From assembly GCF_905475395.1 (NCBI RefSeq), contig NC_058338.1, positions 5,532,935 through 5,596,934 on the forward strand: a stretch of DNA of 64,000 nt. The letters run 5' to 3'. This document shows, piece after piece, positions 1 to 12,538 of the stretch; positions within the stretch are counted from its first letter, which is position 1; every line of letters starts with the position of its first letter. Under the pieces are notes generated by a model that was not told where the DNA came from, did no database searches, and saw only the letters and a list, made by a program, of their open reading frames with translations. Source of the DNA: Chrysoperla carnea. Lineage: Eukaryota; Arthropoda; Insecta; Neuroptera; Chrysopidae. The translations under genes were made by a program, and so were the position numbers.

Positions 1-3000
1 TTTCGTAAACATCACTGGTTTTCGAAAATTTCAATAATTTTCGAATTGCTTATTCAAGAAGCAGGCGGGTCTGCAGTCATTTATAGAACAGCCTGTATAA
101 AATTATGTAGAGTTTTTTGGTTTACAAAGGTAAGGAATATTTAACGCAATAGTAATGATTGTGGTACGAAAGACGACCAATCTGTAGGGTTAAATACTTC
201 AACATGCCCGATGTTAAGTAAGAATCCAGCATTTCTATACAAAGCTTGCTATTCACCTACTTAAACGTTACCTTTTAACACTTCTAGCGTATAAATTACA
301 TTTGAGACTATGAAAATCAGAAATGAAGAAATTATCTTTGAAGTTTCAAGGGATATTAAGTTTTCAAAAATCTCGAATTATTTTTTTAGCCATTTTAAGG
401 TATGTAGCCCCTTAATAATTATAGTTAAACACATTTATTTGTAACACTTGTTAAATTTATTTCACATTTCATTGAACAAACAATTCAATTTCACATTAAT
501 AACATGAATGTTTCGATTTTTTATGTAGTCATCATATTTTTAGGCCCCTTAACAATAAAGGGTTTTCATATTTTAAACATTAACTTATATTCTAGTTAAT
601 TTTTGGTTTTTATTTATTGTCTTATTATTCACAGTCATTATTTTAATTACTGACATTTATCACAAAGATATCATTAGATTTATTATTCTAAGTATAGACT
701 ATATAGTTAGACAGTTAGAAATTTCTACTTTAATTCGGTTTCACTTCGAAAGAACAACAGCGATTATATATATTTAGCAGAGATACGTGATAGTACTACC
801 TACAGTATCTTCATTCAAGAAAAAATGGGGTAACTCATAATACTACAAGTTTACAACCAAAGAAATTTATTTATTTCTCAAGGAAAGCTTTAATCGGGTA
901 AAACTTTAATATGCACCACGGAAGACGTGATTACGAATAATTATTTTGGACCAGATCCAAAACTAGGGCGTGGCAATGCAATATATATTATTTTTTCCCC
1001 TCATATTTTCGTTATTTATAGGAATATCGATTTGAATTTTTGGACAGTCGTACAGAGTGATGGGTGATATTTTTTAAGATAACTGAAATTTGAACTTTAA
1101 ACTCAGTCTACCACAAATTGACAAATTGGGGCAGTTCTTAATATTTTGCCTAGCGTGCAGAGAGAGTTAGAGGACCTCCTGAACCAATTTACTTCTTACA
1201 AAACCAATTAAAATCTATGAAAGCATTGAAATCGGAAGACTGTATTGTATCATGTTTGTTAAGTTTTTTCGAAAGATTTAGGAATGATTTTTTAATTATT
1301 CTTTTAATCAACGTAACCTTTTCAAGTAGTTCTGAAAAGTACAAGTATTAATTATAGCTGTAATCAGGGCCATCTAGAATTATGAGTGCCCAGGGCAGAT
1401 TTGAATTTAGTTCACTTTTGTTGGAAGAAAAGCAACAAAACAACGCACAATATAAAACAATAACTGAGCTTCTTTGATGGAACTCCGTAGCAGAAACCCA
1501 TGAGTATTCCTATTCCTGTTTGAACAATAAAGTTTAGCCAACCTAAAAACAGATAAGCATGCTTAGAATAAAGAGAAAATTACCCAATGATATCTTTCAA
1601 CACATTCTTTAATAATTTATTGTACATTTCAATAAACAAGTGAGACATCCAACATTTATTTTTATAGGCTATCGAATGGTTTTTTATATCGAATATCACC
1701 TAAAGAAGTATACAAACTTCTTAATCACAAATTACAAAATTGACTTTTAATGGTAAAATAAATAAATAAAAAATTTACATTTTATTGGGGTATTTTATTT
1801 TAAAAATAAGCAAGTAACAGACACCATATACGGGTAGTTCCAAAATTGGACAATATTCGGCCGTTTAATAATAATTTTGTTATTAAAACTATAAGCAAAG
1901 AGTATAAGATAGAGGGGAAGGCGTCCATTACTGAAAATGTTAAAAATGAGTAGACGAGTTTCAACGCCTCTAGTGATTGGGTCCAGCCATAAAAATGTAA
2001 AACGTGCGAAATAATCCATTAAATTGAATTTAAATTTGAAAGTAGGAATGTGCCAAAACTAATTTCAATACCAAAGAAAATACTTTAGTACTTGAGCATA
2101 AATACCAGATGGCATTCGTGCCAGTATACGTGACTTCTCCTCCTCTATCTTATACTCTTTGACTAAAAGCACAATACTAATTGTATTACTTCTAACTTAA
2201 AATTAATTTGTAGCACAGAATCAAACACACTATCATTTTATACCTCTTAAAATCCGTTTTCCTACTCAGAAGCACCGTAAATTGTAATCAAATCAATGCT
2301 ATAGAATTTTAACGTGAAATAATGTCTTTGACTACTTTAAGCATTTCTTTAATTTTTCAGGTCAAAATTACGGTCGTATTAAGTTATTTTAAACATGAAA
2401 TTTGCCTGTTACCTGTTTTCAAATCTATAATATATAAACTATAGAGGTATTTAAATTATTTACAATTTTTTTCTTTAAAAGGGTAAATATAGAGAAAAAA
2501 AAATTGAGCTGAAAAAAATCATTTAAAATTGTTTAAAAAAAAGTGTGCTTATTCTAGGAATATCACACAATAGAAGTGAATTTTTTTTAGCTTTATACGT
2601 TTGGTTTCAACAGTTTTTTCAAAACCGTAATGTAATAAGAGTCTGTAATGGTATTTATTTGAATCTAGGCATAGGTAAAAATTAATCTTTTTAAATATGA
2701 AGACATCATAAGTCTCTAATTGAGACTGCGATATGTATTGATACAAAAAACAGCGAAAGGGCAGTGATAGGTGTTGAACATATTGACATTCACTGGTTTA
2801 ATTTGCATACCACTGTTAGGCAATATATATATTCAAGTTGGTTACATGTATCTTAACTATGTTAAGTGATTCTACAGGCGGCACAAAATTTATGTAATAT
2901 GTACATATATGTAATACTACTATTATTGCCAGCGCCCTATGTTTCTTTATGAGAGGGCAAAAGCCTTATTCTCTTCGCGCCTTCTTTTACTATTGGCTAT

Positions 3001-4025
3001 TTACTATCGCGTCATGAATACTATCCATGACTAAATGACATACTAAATGTGCCGACTTGCAGGTTGTGTAGTATCAACAAAATTTTTGATTTGCCTTACC
3101 AAATTTTGTTTTGCCAAAAAAAATTCATTTCATATTTACAGCAAATAAAAATTGAAAATTGCTGCTTAAAAATAGAATTGGCTAACTTAAACTATGAAAT
3201 ACTGTTTGCATTTTTTATAATATGACATCGGTTACATCTTTTTTTATACAATAAAATCACAAAAATATACAACGATTGACTTTGGATGTTATTTTTAATA
3301 CAATTTAATTTACTACCTAATAATGTTGGGCAAATATTACTAAGTTTGGGAACATAATAATACTTGTTCTCGATAAAATTTACTATTTTTCAATTTATAA
3401 TGTCCATGTACAATTTTTTTTAAATACTAAAAAATAGACTTTAAAACATATCTCAGTTGTAACATTATTTTGCAATATTTAACAATTTTAATTTCACAGA
3501 AATGTATTTTTTTTATAATTATATAATCATTTAATAATAGAAAACTTGAGATGTTATGTACTTTGATGACAACCTAAGACGTTACTTTGCGTTATGTAAA
3601 AACAATGTTGATTTTTTCTTAACTTATTCTATAAATAATAATTTTAATTATAAATTAATTAATAAAACACAATAAAATCTTTAAAGTTAAAATAAGTACT
3701 AGAAACAAATCACACTAAAAATATAAAAATAAATTTGATAATATGTATTTATCGATATTTCGTGTAACGTAACGTTTTAGGTATTATTTTATCTTGAAAG
3801 TTGCAAGTTTTCTATTAACATCTTCGATGGTTTTTAATCAATTTTACGGTGATTATTTAAATCAAAATAAATATTTTAATAATCATAAAAGCAATTTTTA
3901 AATTAAGACTAAATTTTTTTACACTATTTGAAAACACTTTCATCTAAATTTAAGTTTTAAATGAAATTCATGTTTCCAAACTAGTGTATGTATGTGTATT
4001 CGATCTATGTGGCCTAGAAGTCATC
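1..4025. other. AT-rich gene-free stretch downstream of the carrier gene
   Basis: No gene is supported here; the open frames are short and look random. The first 18 bases (TTTCGTAAACATCACTGG) match the inner part of the hairpin-ended repeat family described below, so a copy probably ends at the left edge. A 19-base perfect inverted pair (AAAGAGTATAAGATAGAGG) lies at 1897-1915 and 2142-2160 and may be the arms of a small MITE of about 260 bases. The stretch at about 1000-1170 resembles the pogo-like MITE interior at about 49900-50030, including a shared CTCATATTTTCGTTAT motif, so it is probably a relic of that family. The part at 3200-4000 is very AT-rich and holds the 3' flank of the carrier gene. 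Confidence 0.6.
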
Positions 4026-7000
4026 TTAATGTTGTTTCCCATCGACTCCTAATAATTTTTCAGCAACGCCTAAGTAATATACTGTTTGAGCAATACCGAA
4101 TAATGGTGCTATTACAATCATACGGCAAGCACCACCTTTAAAGAATGCTTTTGGACCCTCTTCTTTGAGTGTTTTTCTGAAAATACATATATTAAGTAAA
4201 TTTTTAGTCAAATTTCCAAAAAAAATACTAAATTTTTGCATGCCGGGTTTCTTGATGGAGACAGATTATCTTAACAACACTCGTGGCGGAGTGAGTCCAA
4301 CCATAAGTTTCTTCATTTTGGTGGAGTCGAGGTAACTCATTCTGGCTTTGAGAGGGTAGCCTTCGTTAAGAGTTTGAGTAGAATGCGTTAATTTTTTGAA
4401 CGTGTAATAACTGGTAAACACTCCAAGTGAGATTTTTATGTCTTTTCGGTTATTTCCAATGAACCGGTATCGTACCCAATTTCATGTAAATAGACGTACC
4501 CACCAAGTCCTTAAGAGGGGAGATAGTAGTCTGCCTTTGAATAATGTCTGAGTAATCCTTGACATATTTTCAGTGTCCCAATAACGATATTTGGACGGAA
4601 ATTAACGAGATTTGAAGATATTATTAACATTTATAAAAATATTCTTACAAGACACAATCTGTGAATCCTTTGTATCGTGCTTCTCCAGGAGTGATAGCCT
4701 GTAAACGTGTTTTTATAACGTCCACTGGATTAACAAATAAAGCAGCAAAGGAACCAGCTGCACAACCTGACAAGAATGAACACCAAAACACCGCCTCATC
4801 TAAAATAACGACAATTCAATCAAATTTTATTCAATTTTTCTCCAGTAGTCATACTCACTTGATCCATCTGATCTGCGTGGTCCTAAATCGTTTAATGTTG
4901 CGAATAATGGGAAATAGACAATAGAAAATGTTACATCACGTAACATAGTAGCACCAATACCCTTATAGAGTCCTAAGATTCCTTTTTCTTTGATTAAACC
5001 TAGCGCTAATTTTGATGCTGAGGTTTTGACAACAGTTTTTCCTACTGCAATACAAAATAAAAATTCATTACCGGATTTATGATACAAATAAGAGGGAATT
5101 TTTGAAAATATTGAATAAATTACATTGTTTTGCTTCAGCTGCAACACGTCCTGCATCTTGCATTTGAATTTTTAATAGTTCCATTGGTGTTGTTACAACA
5201 ATTTGGAATAAACCAGCAAGTCCACCGGCAAGCATTTGACGGAACATAGGTAACTCTCTAAAATAAAACATCTAGTCAATAAAAAATACCTTTCTCCCCT
5301 TCTCTACTCTTTGTACTAAATTTACCCTTTGGCAGTTCTCAGATGATGTCGAAAATAATCATTAGCTGTTAATTTGATTGCTTTCTCTGGTGTTATAAGA
5401 AGAATATTTACACCGGATCCTCTGTACATTCCAAAATATCCTTCAGCCTTATATGTTTTCTTGAAACAATCAAACCTTTAATGAAAAAAAAAACAACTCT
5501 TAAAATAAACAATATTTAATTTTGTATTTGCTTTTTTTACTTACATTGAATTATACATTTTTTCGCCATTTGGACCGATTTTTTGATTTTGTAATCTAGT
5601 TTTTACTAAATCTAATGGAAATACACAGGATACACCAATTATACCAGCTATTCCACCATTGATAATTTTAGGTACAAGCCTTAAAATAAATATAAAAAAA
5701 GGCTCGTTAATTTAGGATGAAAGTAGTTTAGTTTTTTAATAGTTATAATCCAGGAAATAAAGAATAAATAAAAACCGAACTTCGGAAAAATTCCCGGAAA
5801 GCTGGATTTTTGCATGAACTTTCTATTTGTGGTTTTTGTATCCCGTTTTTTTCCTATAAAGAAAATTATAGCAAGTTTTTCTTCTAAAAGTAATTTTCTC
5901 TAAATCTCTAGGCATCAATATTTCAAAAACTATGGTATATATCGAAAAATTGTACTCTTAATTTTCGTCAAATTTTTCCAAGTTCTAACGGAATCCACCT
6001 AAAAATTTGAAATGTAAGTCTCAAATATTTCCATACACTCATTTTTTGGGAACGTCCTTAGTTAATCATTGTCTTATATAACAATAATCAAAGACCTTGA
6101 GATAAAGTAAAATTTTTGACTGTAAAAATCCAAACAAATTTTTTTAAATACTGGCATGGAAGCTGGCAACGTTTTTGAGATTTTATTTTAAGATGGTTTC
6201 GAATATTTATTAATTTCTTGTCTTGAATTTGAGAACGTTTGCGTTAAATAACTATAAAATTTGGACGAAAGAAATATCTAAAATTCAATCGTCTTACAAT
6301 TAACTCTATCGTAGCGTTACCAGCTCTTATACCATATCAAAAATAATCGTATCTTAAATATTATCTTAGGTATTGTCTAAGTATGCACGTGTTTTTTATA
6401 ATCAAAACTATTAAATTCTATTTCTTAACAACAAGGACAAAAATTATGTATTAAAAAGTCATTATCTTGTGAATATGTAATCAGTGGCGTGTTTTTGATT
6501 ATTTTATTATGACACTTTGTGATGCATACAAAAATATCTGCAATCTATTTGATATTTAGTACAGGCGCTGAAAGATGTTAGCATATATTTTAGTTCACAA
6601 TGTCCCTTTGTGGAAAGGGGGCGGGCTGGCGATAAGCAGCCCATCGGGAACTTGTAGAAGGGTCGACCCAATGCGCAATAAAAGTAAAGGAGCCCATCAG
6701 TCCTCTGCCTGTCAGAAGACCTCTGTTTTTAGGCATAGAAAAAATTGACTGGTCTATATTTGAACTTTTAATTTATAAACATAAAATTTTAAACTGAATT
6801 GACCTTCTGAATTAATCATTTGAATGAAAAATTCTTTTTTAACGTTTTTTTTTTTCCATAGTAAGTGCGTTATTGACTCGTTAATGAATAGAACTTGATC
6901 GCTAATATTAGATATTGAATTTCATGTCGATCAGGCTAAATTGTTCGATATTACTAGCCTGTTGCTACCTACTACTTGACGGTTTGATACGCTTGAATAA

Positions 7001-8809
7001 AGAGAGAGAGAAATACGCTTGTATAAGATTCCGCTAAGTTTATTTACGCCACTGAAATAACATTTTTTAATTATATCGTAATTAGTTTATTAACTTAGTT
7101 TCATTATCAAAATTTTATGCTGATATACAGATATATTTGAGAAAAAAAGTACTTATCTGCCACAACTACTATGAAACTTTTTGAAAAACATTTTGAATTT
7201 TCAATAGATATAAATTTTGAATTACGTTTTAAATTTTTTTTAACGCAAATATTAAAAATAACATTTATGTAATTTGATACACAATTTCTGCTCAATTTTC
7301 GAAACAATAATTCCCATGCAATGACACTATTATCCGAGTTCTTTCTATTTTAATGAAAATATAAGGGTAATTTTAAAATATCTACGGATTAAATAATTCA
7401 TTAAAACTTTTAACCCTTGGGAAAAAAGCAAGATCGATTTTCTGTAGCTATGTTAAAACAAATAACTGCGGTATATACGTAAGATATTTACAGTGTGTAT
7501 CATGATTATGGGTAATATTTTCAAACAGTGGCACAGTAGGTCATGAAAAAGAATGGGAATAAACAGTATTGCTTATTTTATCTTTTGCCATAGCAACGAC
7601 ATGTGTATTAAAAGTTAACTGGCAGAAGAGATGCAAAATTTTATTCGCCATGGGAACTGATTCTAGCGCTGTCTAGTGGTAGAAAATAGAAGTCTGTCTA
7701 TGATAAGTCAAATTTATGCATGGCTATGATTGAATTGTTTATTTATATTTTGATAATGTGTGAAATAAAAAATATTTAAACTTTTGACAAGTTCGTACTC
7801 TTATTTCTGTTGAAATTCGACTTGTCATAGACAGCTTCTCTTTTCTACCACCAGATAGCGTTAAAATCAGTTCCCATGGCGAATACGGGGAATACCCAAT
7901 CTCCAAGACCAAAATTTAAAAAATTATCGATGATGTTTTCTTAACCTAGATATTTATTAAAAGATCTGACATCCTAAAATAAAACTTTTTCTTCTATAAA
8001 TTGCGCTGTTGTATATATTTTATTTTCCAATCTTTATTATATAAATGCACATTCTATTTTTATTAAATTTATTACAGAGAAACATCATCCTGATTTGTTT
8101 ATTTTATTGATTGTAGGCTATTAAAATATAAGAGGAAATAAAGTGCCTTCTCAACTCAATTTATATCTTGACGATGTCAGTATGTCAGTAATGCCATTAC
8201 CAAGCTTTTATTGATTTATTTATTTTATACCCTGTGTCTCGAACGCACTATATTTTAGGCATGGAAATTGAATAAATATGTCGAATGATATAACATAATA
8301 GTACAACTAACAAGCCTGGATGCATAAAAACGTGAGGAAACAGCACCGATTTGAATGAATATTCTTGTAACACGTTTTTAGGACTCCAAAGACCATTCAG
8401 CCAACTTAACTTATCGAATTCTACCAAGTATTTCAAAAATCGTGCTATTTTGACCCGAAATTCCAACTTTTGGCATATATAAATGGAAAACTAAGTATTT
8501 ATCGTTTAAACTGCAGATATTTTTGGTCGCTGATTATGAATCTGATGTCGAATTAACGAATTCTATCACGTATTCCGAAAATCGTGTCATTTTTGGCAAA
8601 GAATTTCACTTTTGTGGTACAAAAACGGTAAATTAAGTATTTGTCGTCCAAACTTTGTCCTATGAGATACTTTGGGTCGCTGTTTACGAATACGATGTCC
8701 GATCACACGTGCGGAATAAGTGTAAAAGAATGAAAGTCTTTTTATAAATGCTTATATAAATACAAGTTACTTACGAAAACTGCTGAGGTTCATTCTTGGA
8801 AGCGGCCAT
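4026..8809 (-). CDS. SLC25A22: Mitochondrial glutamate carrier (SLC25A22/GC1 type), 7 coding exons
   Basis: Mitochondrial carrier protein, expected to move glutamate with a proton across the inner mitochondrial membrane. Coding exons on the minus strand are 8809-8775, 5679-5545, 5475-5326, 5257-5124, 5044-4859, 4799-4649 and 4176-4026. All junctions are GT/AG, and exon-end phases 2,2,2,1,1,2 join to 942 bases, giving 313 residues plus TAA. The start at 8809 reads [16 protein letters not shown] and continues into the first repeat. The three carrier signatures are PLDLVK (residue 33), TPMELLK (130) and NPVDVIK (237), one per threefold repeat, each followed by a G-x-YRG, YKG or FKG segment. IVYFPLFA and [10 protein letters not shown] are typical of the glutamate carrier subgroup. 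Length fits the family (about 310-325). The first intron, about 3.1 kb, holds MITE and repeat debris. I am confident of the family; glutamate specificity is inferred from resemblance to SLC25A22/SLC25A18. Confidence 0.93.
7644..7883. mobile_element. Mariner-type MITE with ~75-bp inverted arms
   Basis: A 240-base element flanked by TA on both sides (7642-7643 and 7884-7885). The arms start TTCGCCATGGGAACTGATT and end with its complement, staying complementary for about 75 bases with few mismatches. There is no coding capacity. The TA duplication and the long inverted arms fit a non-autonomous Tc1/mariner element. It sits in the first intron of the carrier gene, whose pre-mRNA would carry it as a long hairpin. 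Confidence 0.75.
8400..8720. repeat. Decayed direct repeat, unit ~150 bases
   Basis: Two diverged copies of a motif containing AAATCGTG..ATTTT, AAGTATTT..CGT..AAACT and GGTCGCTG..TACGAAT or TATGAAT. Spacing is about 150-160 bases. The copies are too diverged to assign to a known family. Non-coding, in the first intron of the carrier gene. Confidence 0.4.
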
Positions 8810-8947
8810 GATTAAGTTGGTACCTATAAAATTTTAGATGTTTTCGAAATCAATTACATCATTTTTGCACTGTAAACATAATACAGAATTTTTACTTACG
8901 GTTGTTCCTGAATTAGTAGTTCTTTCTCGTTCAAAATTGATGCTTGC
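8810..8947 (-). other. 5' UTR of the glutamate carrier gene (leader exon and intron)
   Basis: On the minus strand, the coding exon extends 14 bases 5' of the ATG to a TTTTATAG acceptor, so transcription starts further upstream. A 48-base exon at 8947-8900 is bounded by a TTTTACAG acceptor and a consensus GTAAGT donor. It has no in-frame start and is read as non-coding leader. Because it too begins at an acceptor, at least one more 5' exon must lie to the right. I could not place that exon or the promoter. Confidence 0.6.
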
Positions 8948-11900
8948 CTGTAAAATTTTACATGTTTTCAAAATAAATTACCATATTTTATTTTTAGTTT
9001 TTAATACTTTTATAATGTTTTTAATTATTAACATATCCACTTTCCCATAACGCCTATAAGAAGATAAAAAAATAATACTGCTATTAAACTGTGTAAGTAT
9101 ATTCTTATAGGCAAGTTCACTTAATCGATCTAAGCTGTATTTCAGATGATTGAGAATAAAAGAGTTCTCTTTTTTAATCAATTTCAGCGATCGATGCTTT
9201 TTGCTCAGAAAAAAAGGAGTTTTTTGAATGAATTTATTTTTACGAAGAGCTTACGGCGCTACGGTTACGATCAGAGCGACAAAAACGTGAGGGTAACAAA
9301 ACTGACAGTGCCGAGCAAACAAGAGAACACAAACAATTGACTGAGTTAATTGTTTAATACCATATATAGACCATATATTATACATAGAAAACGGGAGGGT
9401 TTGCTAACCTGTAAGTGGATGCGATATGATGAATGAGAGAGAAGACTGTCGGTGATGTATTATTAAGTATAAGTATATGTATTAGACAAGGACACAGGGG
9501 ACCTTACTGGCTTTCTTCTCTCACGCTTCGCATATCGCATTCACTTACAGGCTCCTACGAACCCAAGACCCAATTGAACTATATTGCTCATTTACAAACT
9601 CGACCTCACTTTTTACGTCCTGAGCACGCTATAAAAATTTCAGCTTGATATCTTTAGATGGACAGACGGGCAACCGAAAATGGACTCATTAGGTGATTTT
9701 ATGAATATCAAAATTTTATTCCTAGCATCAATATTTTTAAGCGTTACAAACTTAAGACTAAACTTAGTGTACCTTGATATATTTCATATACATAGTATAA
9801 CAACTAGAATTGTATATTTTAATATTTTCTAATAATAAATTCTTTAAGATAAATTACAGAGTACTTAGTGACTTACTAGAAGGAATCTTTAACATAAATC
9901 CTTTCATTGTAAAATATACGTGACTTCAATCAGTTAAAAATAAATATTTCAGCATACATTGTATACATTTGAATTATTTGAGTGCATGTTTATACTTTAA
10001 TGTATTCGCATATATTAAGATTTGCTATTATTATTTCAGTGATGTATTATTCTTAGCTTTTAAAGACATGGTCTAAATATTACGAGCAAAAAACGTAAAT
10101 ATTGAAAACAATAATTTTTGGTTATTCATTATCTTTCAATTTTTTCGAGGGTTACTTTGAATCGGAAAAGAAATTTTATTTGTAAATGATTTTAATAATG
10201 GAAAAGACCAAGAATTCAATTTATATTACATTATCATATTTTTTTCTCAGATAAATGTTTTCTCTGTATTTACACTGAGTGGGTCACCCCTCAGAACAAA
10301 CCTCTCTTGCTCACTCTCATTGGAAGATACTAAAACTATCTGCAGTACTTACTGAGTAAATTGAGTAGCCGGTGCCCACCGATGGCATTGAGGACAAATG
10401 TATACCCTGATTTCAAGAAGCTCATTGAGTTTAAAGGGAGCTGAGCATACTTATCACTTATATCTTGTATTAGTGTCAGTTAATTTTTATATAAATTAAA
10501 GTCTGATATAAAGCCTCTGTTCCTAAACACATTAATTCGTCATCATACTTATTGTGATTCTGGCCAGCATAATTTTGAAACGCAAGCAAACAGAGAGTCT
10601 TTTAAATAACGAATGGAATCAACTGTCAAAAGTCCATCTTGAAACACAATAAATAGATATACCAACGTATTCTATAATCTTTTTATTCAATGAAAATGAT
10701 CAGCTGAGTATGACAAGGTTCATTTTATTACTACCGTGTTACTAGTGAGTTTCTACATTAACAAACCAGTTTAAAGTATCTAAAGAGGAATTCACTTTTA
10801 AACTTACAAGAAATCACATAATCCTTTTGAATTCTTAAGAAGTTGATTTCTCTTCAAATCTATAGTTTGAAAGTGAATTAAATTCGGCCATTTTGAGTCA
10901 CCTGATCAATATCATATAATCCGCATGCGTAATTTTACTTAAGTGGGCAATTTAAAATTTTATTTTAATAGATTATGTAATTTGTTTATAAAAAAATCCA
11001 AGTATATTAAGCCGAATTTATCGATTAAATAATTTTAATCCAACTATTACTATATTATGAATTGTTACTGATAAAATGATTTTGTGAAGTTATACGAATG
11101 AATTAATAACACCACAGTTAACAATTTAATAACTTCTTTTTAAAAAACATTTATCAGATAAATTGTCTAACATAATTAATTTTGTAATTAAAACTTTTGT
11201 AACTTTTTTTTTTTAAAACATTTAATTATTAAAAAAAATATTTTATTATTTGCGATCATAGTCGTGTGTAGCAAATTTACACGACTGTCTTTACGAATTT
11301 TCGTTAACTGTAATTAGCAAAACATTAATAAATATATCTCCCAGAAAATATAAACTTTTTTAAAAGTTTAAAAAATAATTTATACTTTATTAATTTATAT
11401 AAAACCTTACTAAAATCCAATTTTAAGAATCAAATTTTTCCACTACTTGCAACATATCTTTTACAGTATTTTAAGTAGCAAAATTTATGATACTGATTAA
11501 CAAATTACCTGCTTATGATAAAATCATATAAAATGAGATAACCGCTAATTATGCAAAAATTAATAAATAACATTTATTTTTATCGTTTTGCATAGCGAAA
11601 ATAAAAGTTATCTTTTATTTTCGTTACTTTTAGTAATATAAATAAAAATAACGAAAAACTATAGGTACGCCAAAAAATGTTTATAAAAAGAATTTTGATT
11701 AAGATTAGGGGAAATTTAACTCAAAAAAAAATTTATAAAAAATATTTTGGTACTTTAGTTTAAAATTAATTCGAAAGCAATTTGACCGTAAAGTTTATAA
11801 GCATAGAATTATACAAGCAATATTATTTTATGTACCTTAATTTTTTTTTGAATTGAACCAACACTTTAAATTTTAGAGAGAAATTCACGTCTAATTCGGA

Positions 11901-12538
11901 ACAACTATGTCACAGTTTTTGAAAATGCATGATTGTAAAATTGGATCGATATCATATCATTTTAATTTTACAATATACAGTTTGTCAGTTCGGTGTCCGT
12001 ACCAACTTACAAACTAACATACAATGAAATAAGAGGTTAAATTTAAAACTATCTAACCTTAAATTTCATTTTTTTATTTATTTGTTTAATAAAAAACAAT
12101 GTTGGATAATAAGAAGTATTACATTCCTACATTCCTATTTGCATATTCGTTAAATTTGTTGTTTATTTTATTTAAAAAAAAAAGGGTAATCTATTTAAAA
12201 ATTGACAACAATGACTACTGATGACATCTGTTGTAAATAGCTTAGACTCAAACCAATTCCTTAGCTTCCAATTTGGAAAAAGCATGGAATACTTTCTAAC
12301 TGGATATTAAATCATGGAATAAATTTAATCAACGATTATTTTCTAATCGTACCTTAACATTATCATTGCCAAAAAGTTAAATGATGGTTTTAATCTATGA
12401 TTTAAAGCAACCCATATGAGTACCTATTCTTATCTATGGTCATGTCGAAGTCGTTTAATAAATAAAGTGATGTTTACATTTTCATGATGTTATAAAGTAA
12501 TAGTTTTTTTTCAAAACTATTACCGTTGAATTAAAACA
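8948..12538. other. Divergent intergenic region between the carrier gene and SIN1
   Basis: About 3.6 kb between the leader exon of the carrier gene (minus) and the first coding exon of SIN1 (plus). Promoters and any further leader exons for both genes should lie here, but I could not locate a start site. It includes an 11-bp hairpin (9052-9062 with 9102-9112, GCCTATAAGAA) and a copy of the hairpin-ended repeat (9315-9795). A GC-richer unidentified patch lies at about 10270-10450. The rest is AT-rich without recognisable features. Confidence 0.55.
9315..9795 (-). repeat. Hairpin-ended repeat, reverse copy
   Basis: Member of the family whose forward orientation starts near TTAAGTTTAGTCCCAAG and ends near CAATTAACTCAGTCAATTG. 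Here it runs in reverse: CAATTGACTGAGTTAATTG at the left and the AAGCGTTACAAAC and CTTAGTGTACC motifs at the right. The inner part is altered by a stretch at about 9370-9550 that other copies lack and has lost the usual GTAAACAGTGATGTTTAC segment. Non-coding; short open frames in it are incidental. Confidence 0.7.

Larger units (their letters stand above)
5680..8774 (-). other. First intron of the carrier gene
   Basis: An intron of about 3.1 kb between the first two coding exons, with a consensus GTAAGT donor and a TTTAAG acceptor. It contains the long-arm MITE at 7644-7883 and a decayed direct repeat at about 8400-8720. A GC-richer patch at about 6600-6720 (GGGGGCGGGCTGG) was not identified. 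Nothing else recognisable. Confidence 0.6.

Noticed and set aside
4250-4600. GC-richer block in the last carrier intron (GAGTCGAGGTAACTC, GGTAGCCTTCG)
   Set aside because: It resembles a decayed mobile-element piece, but no second copy or coding motif was found, so it was not annotated.
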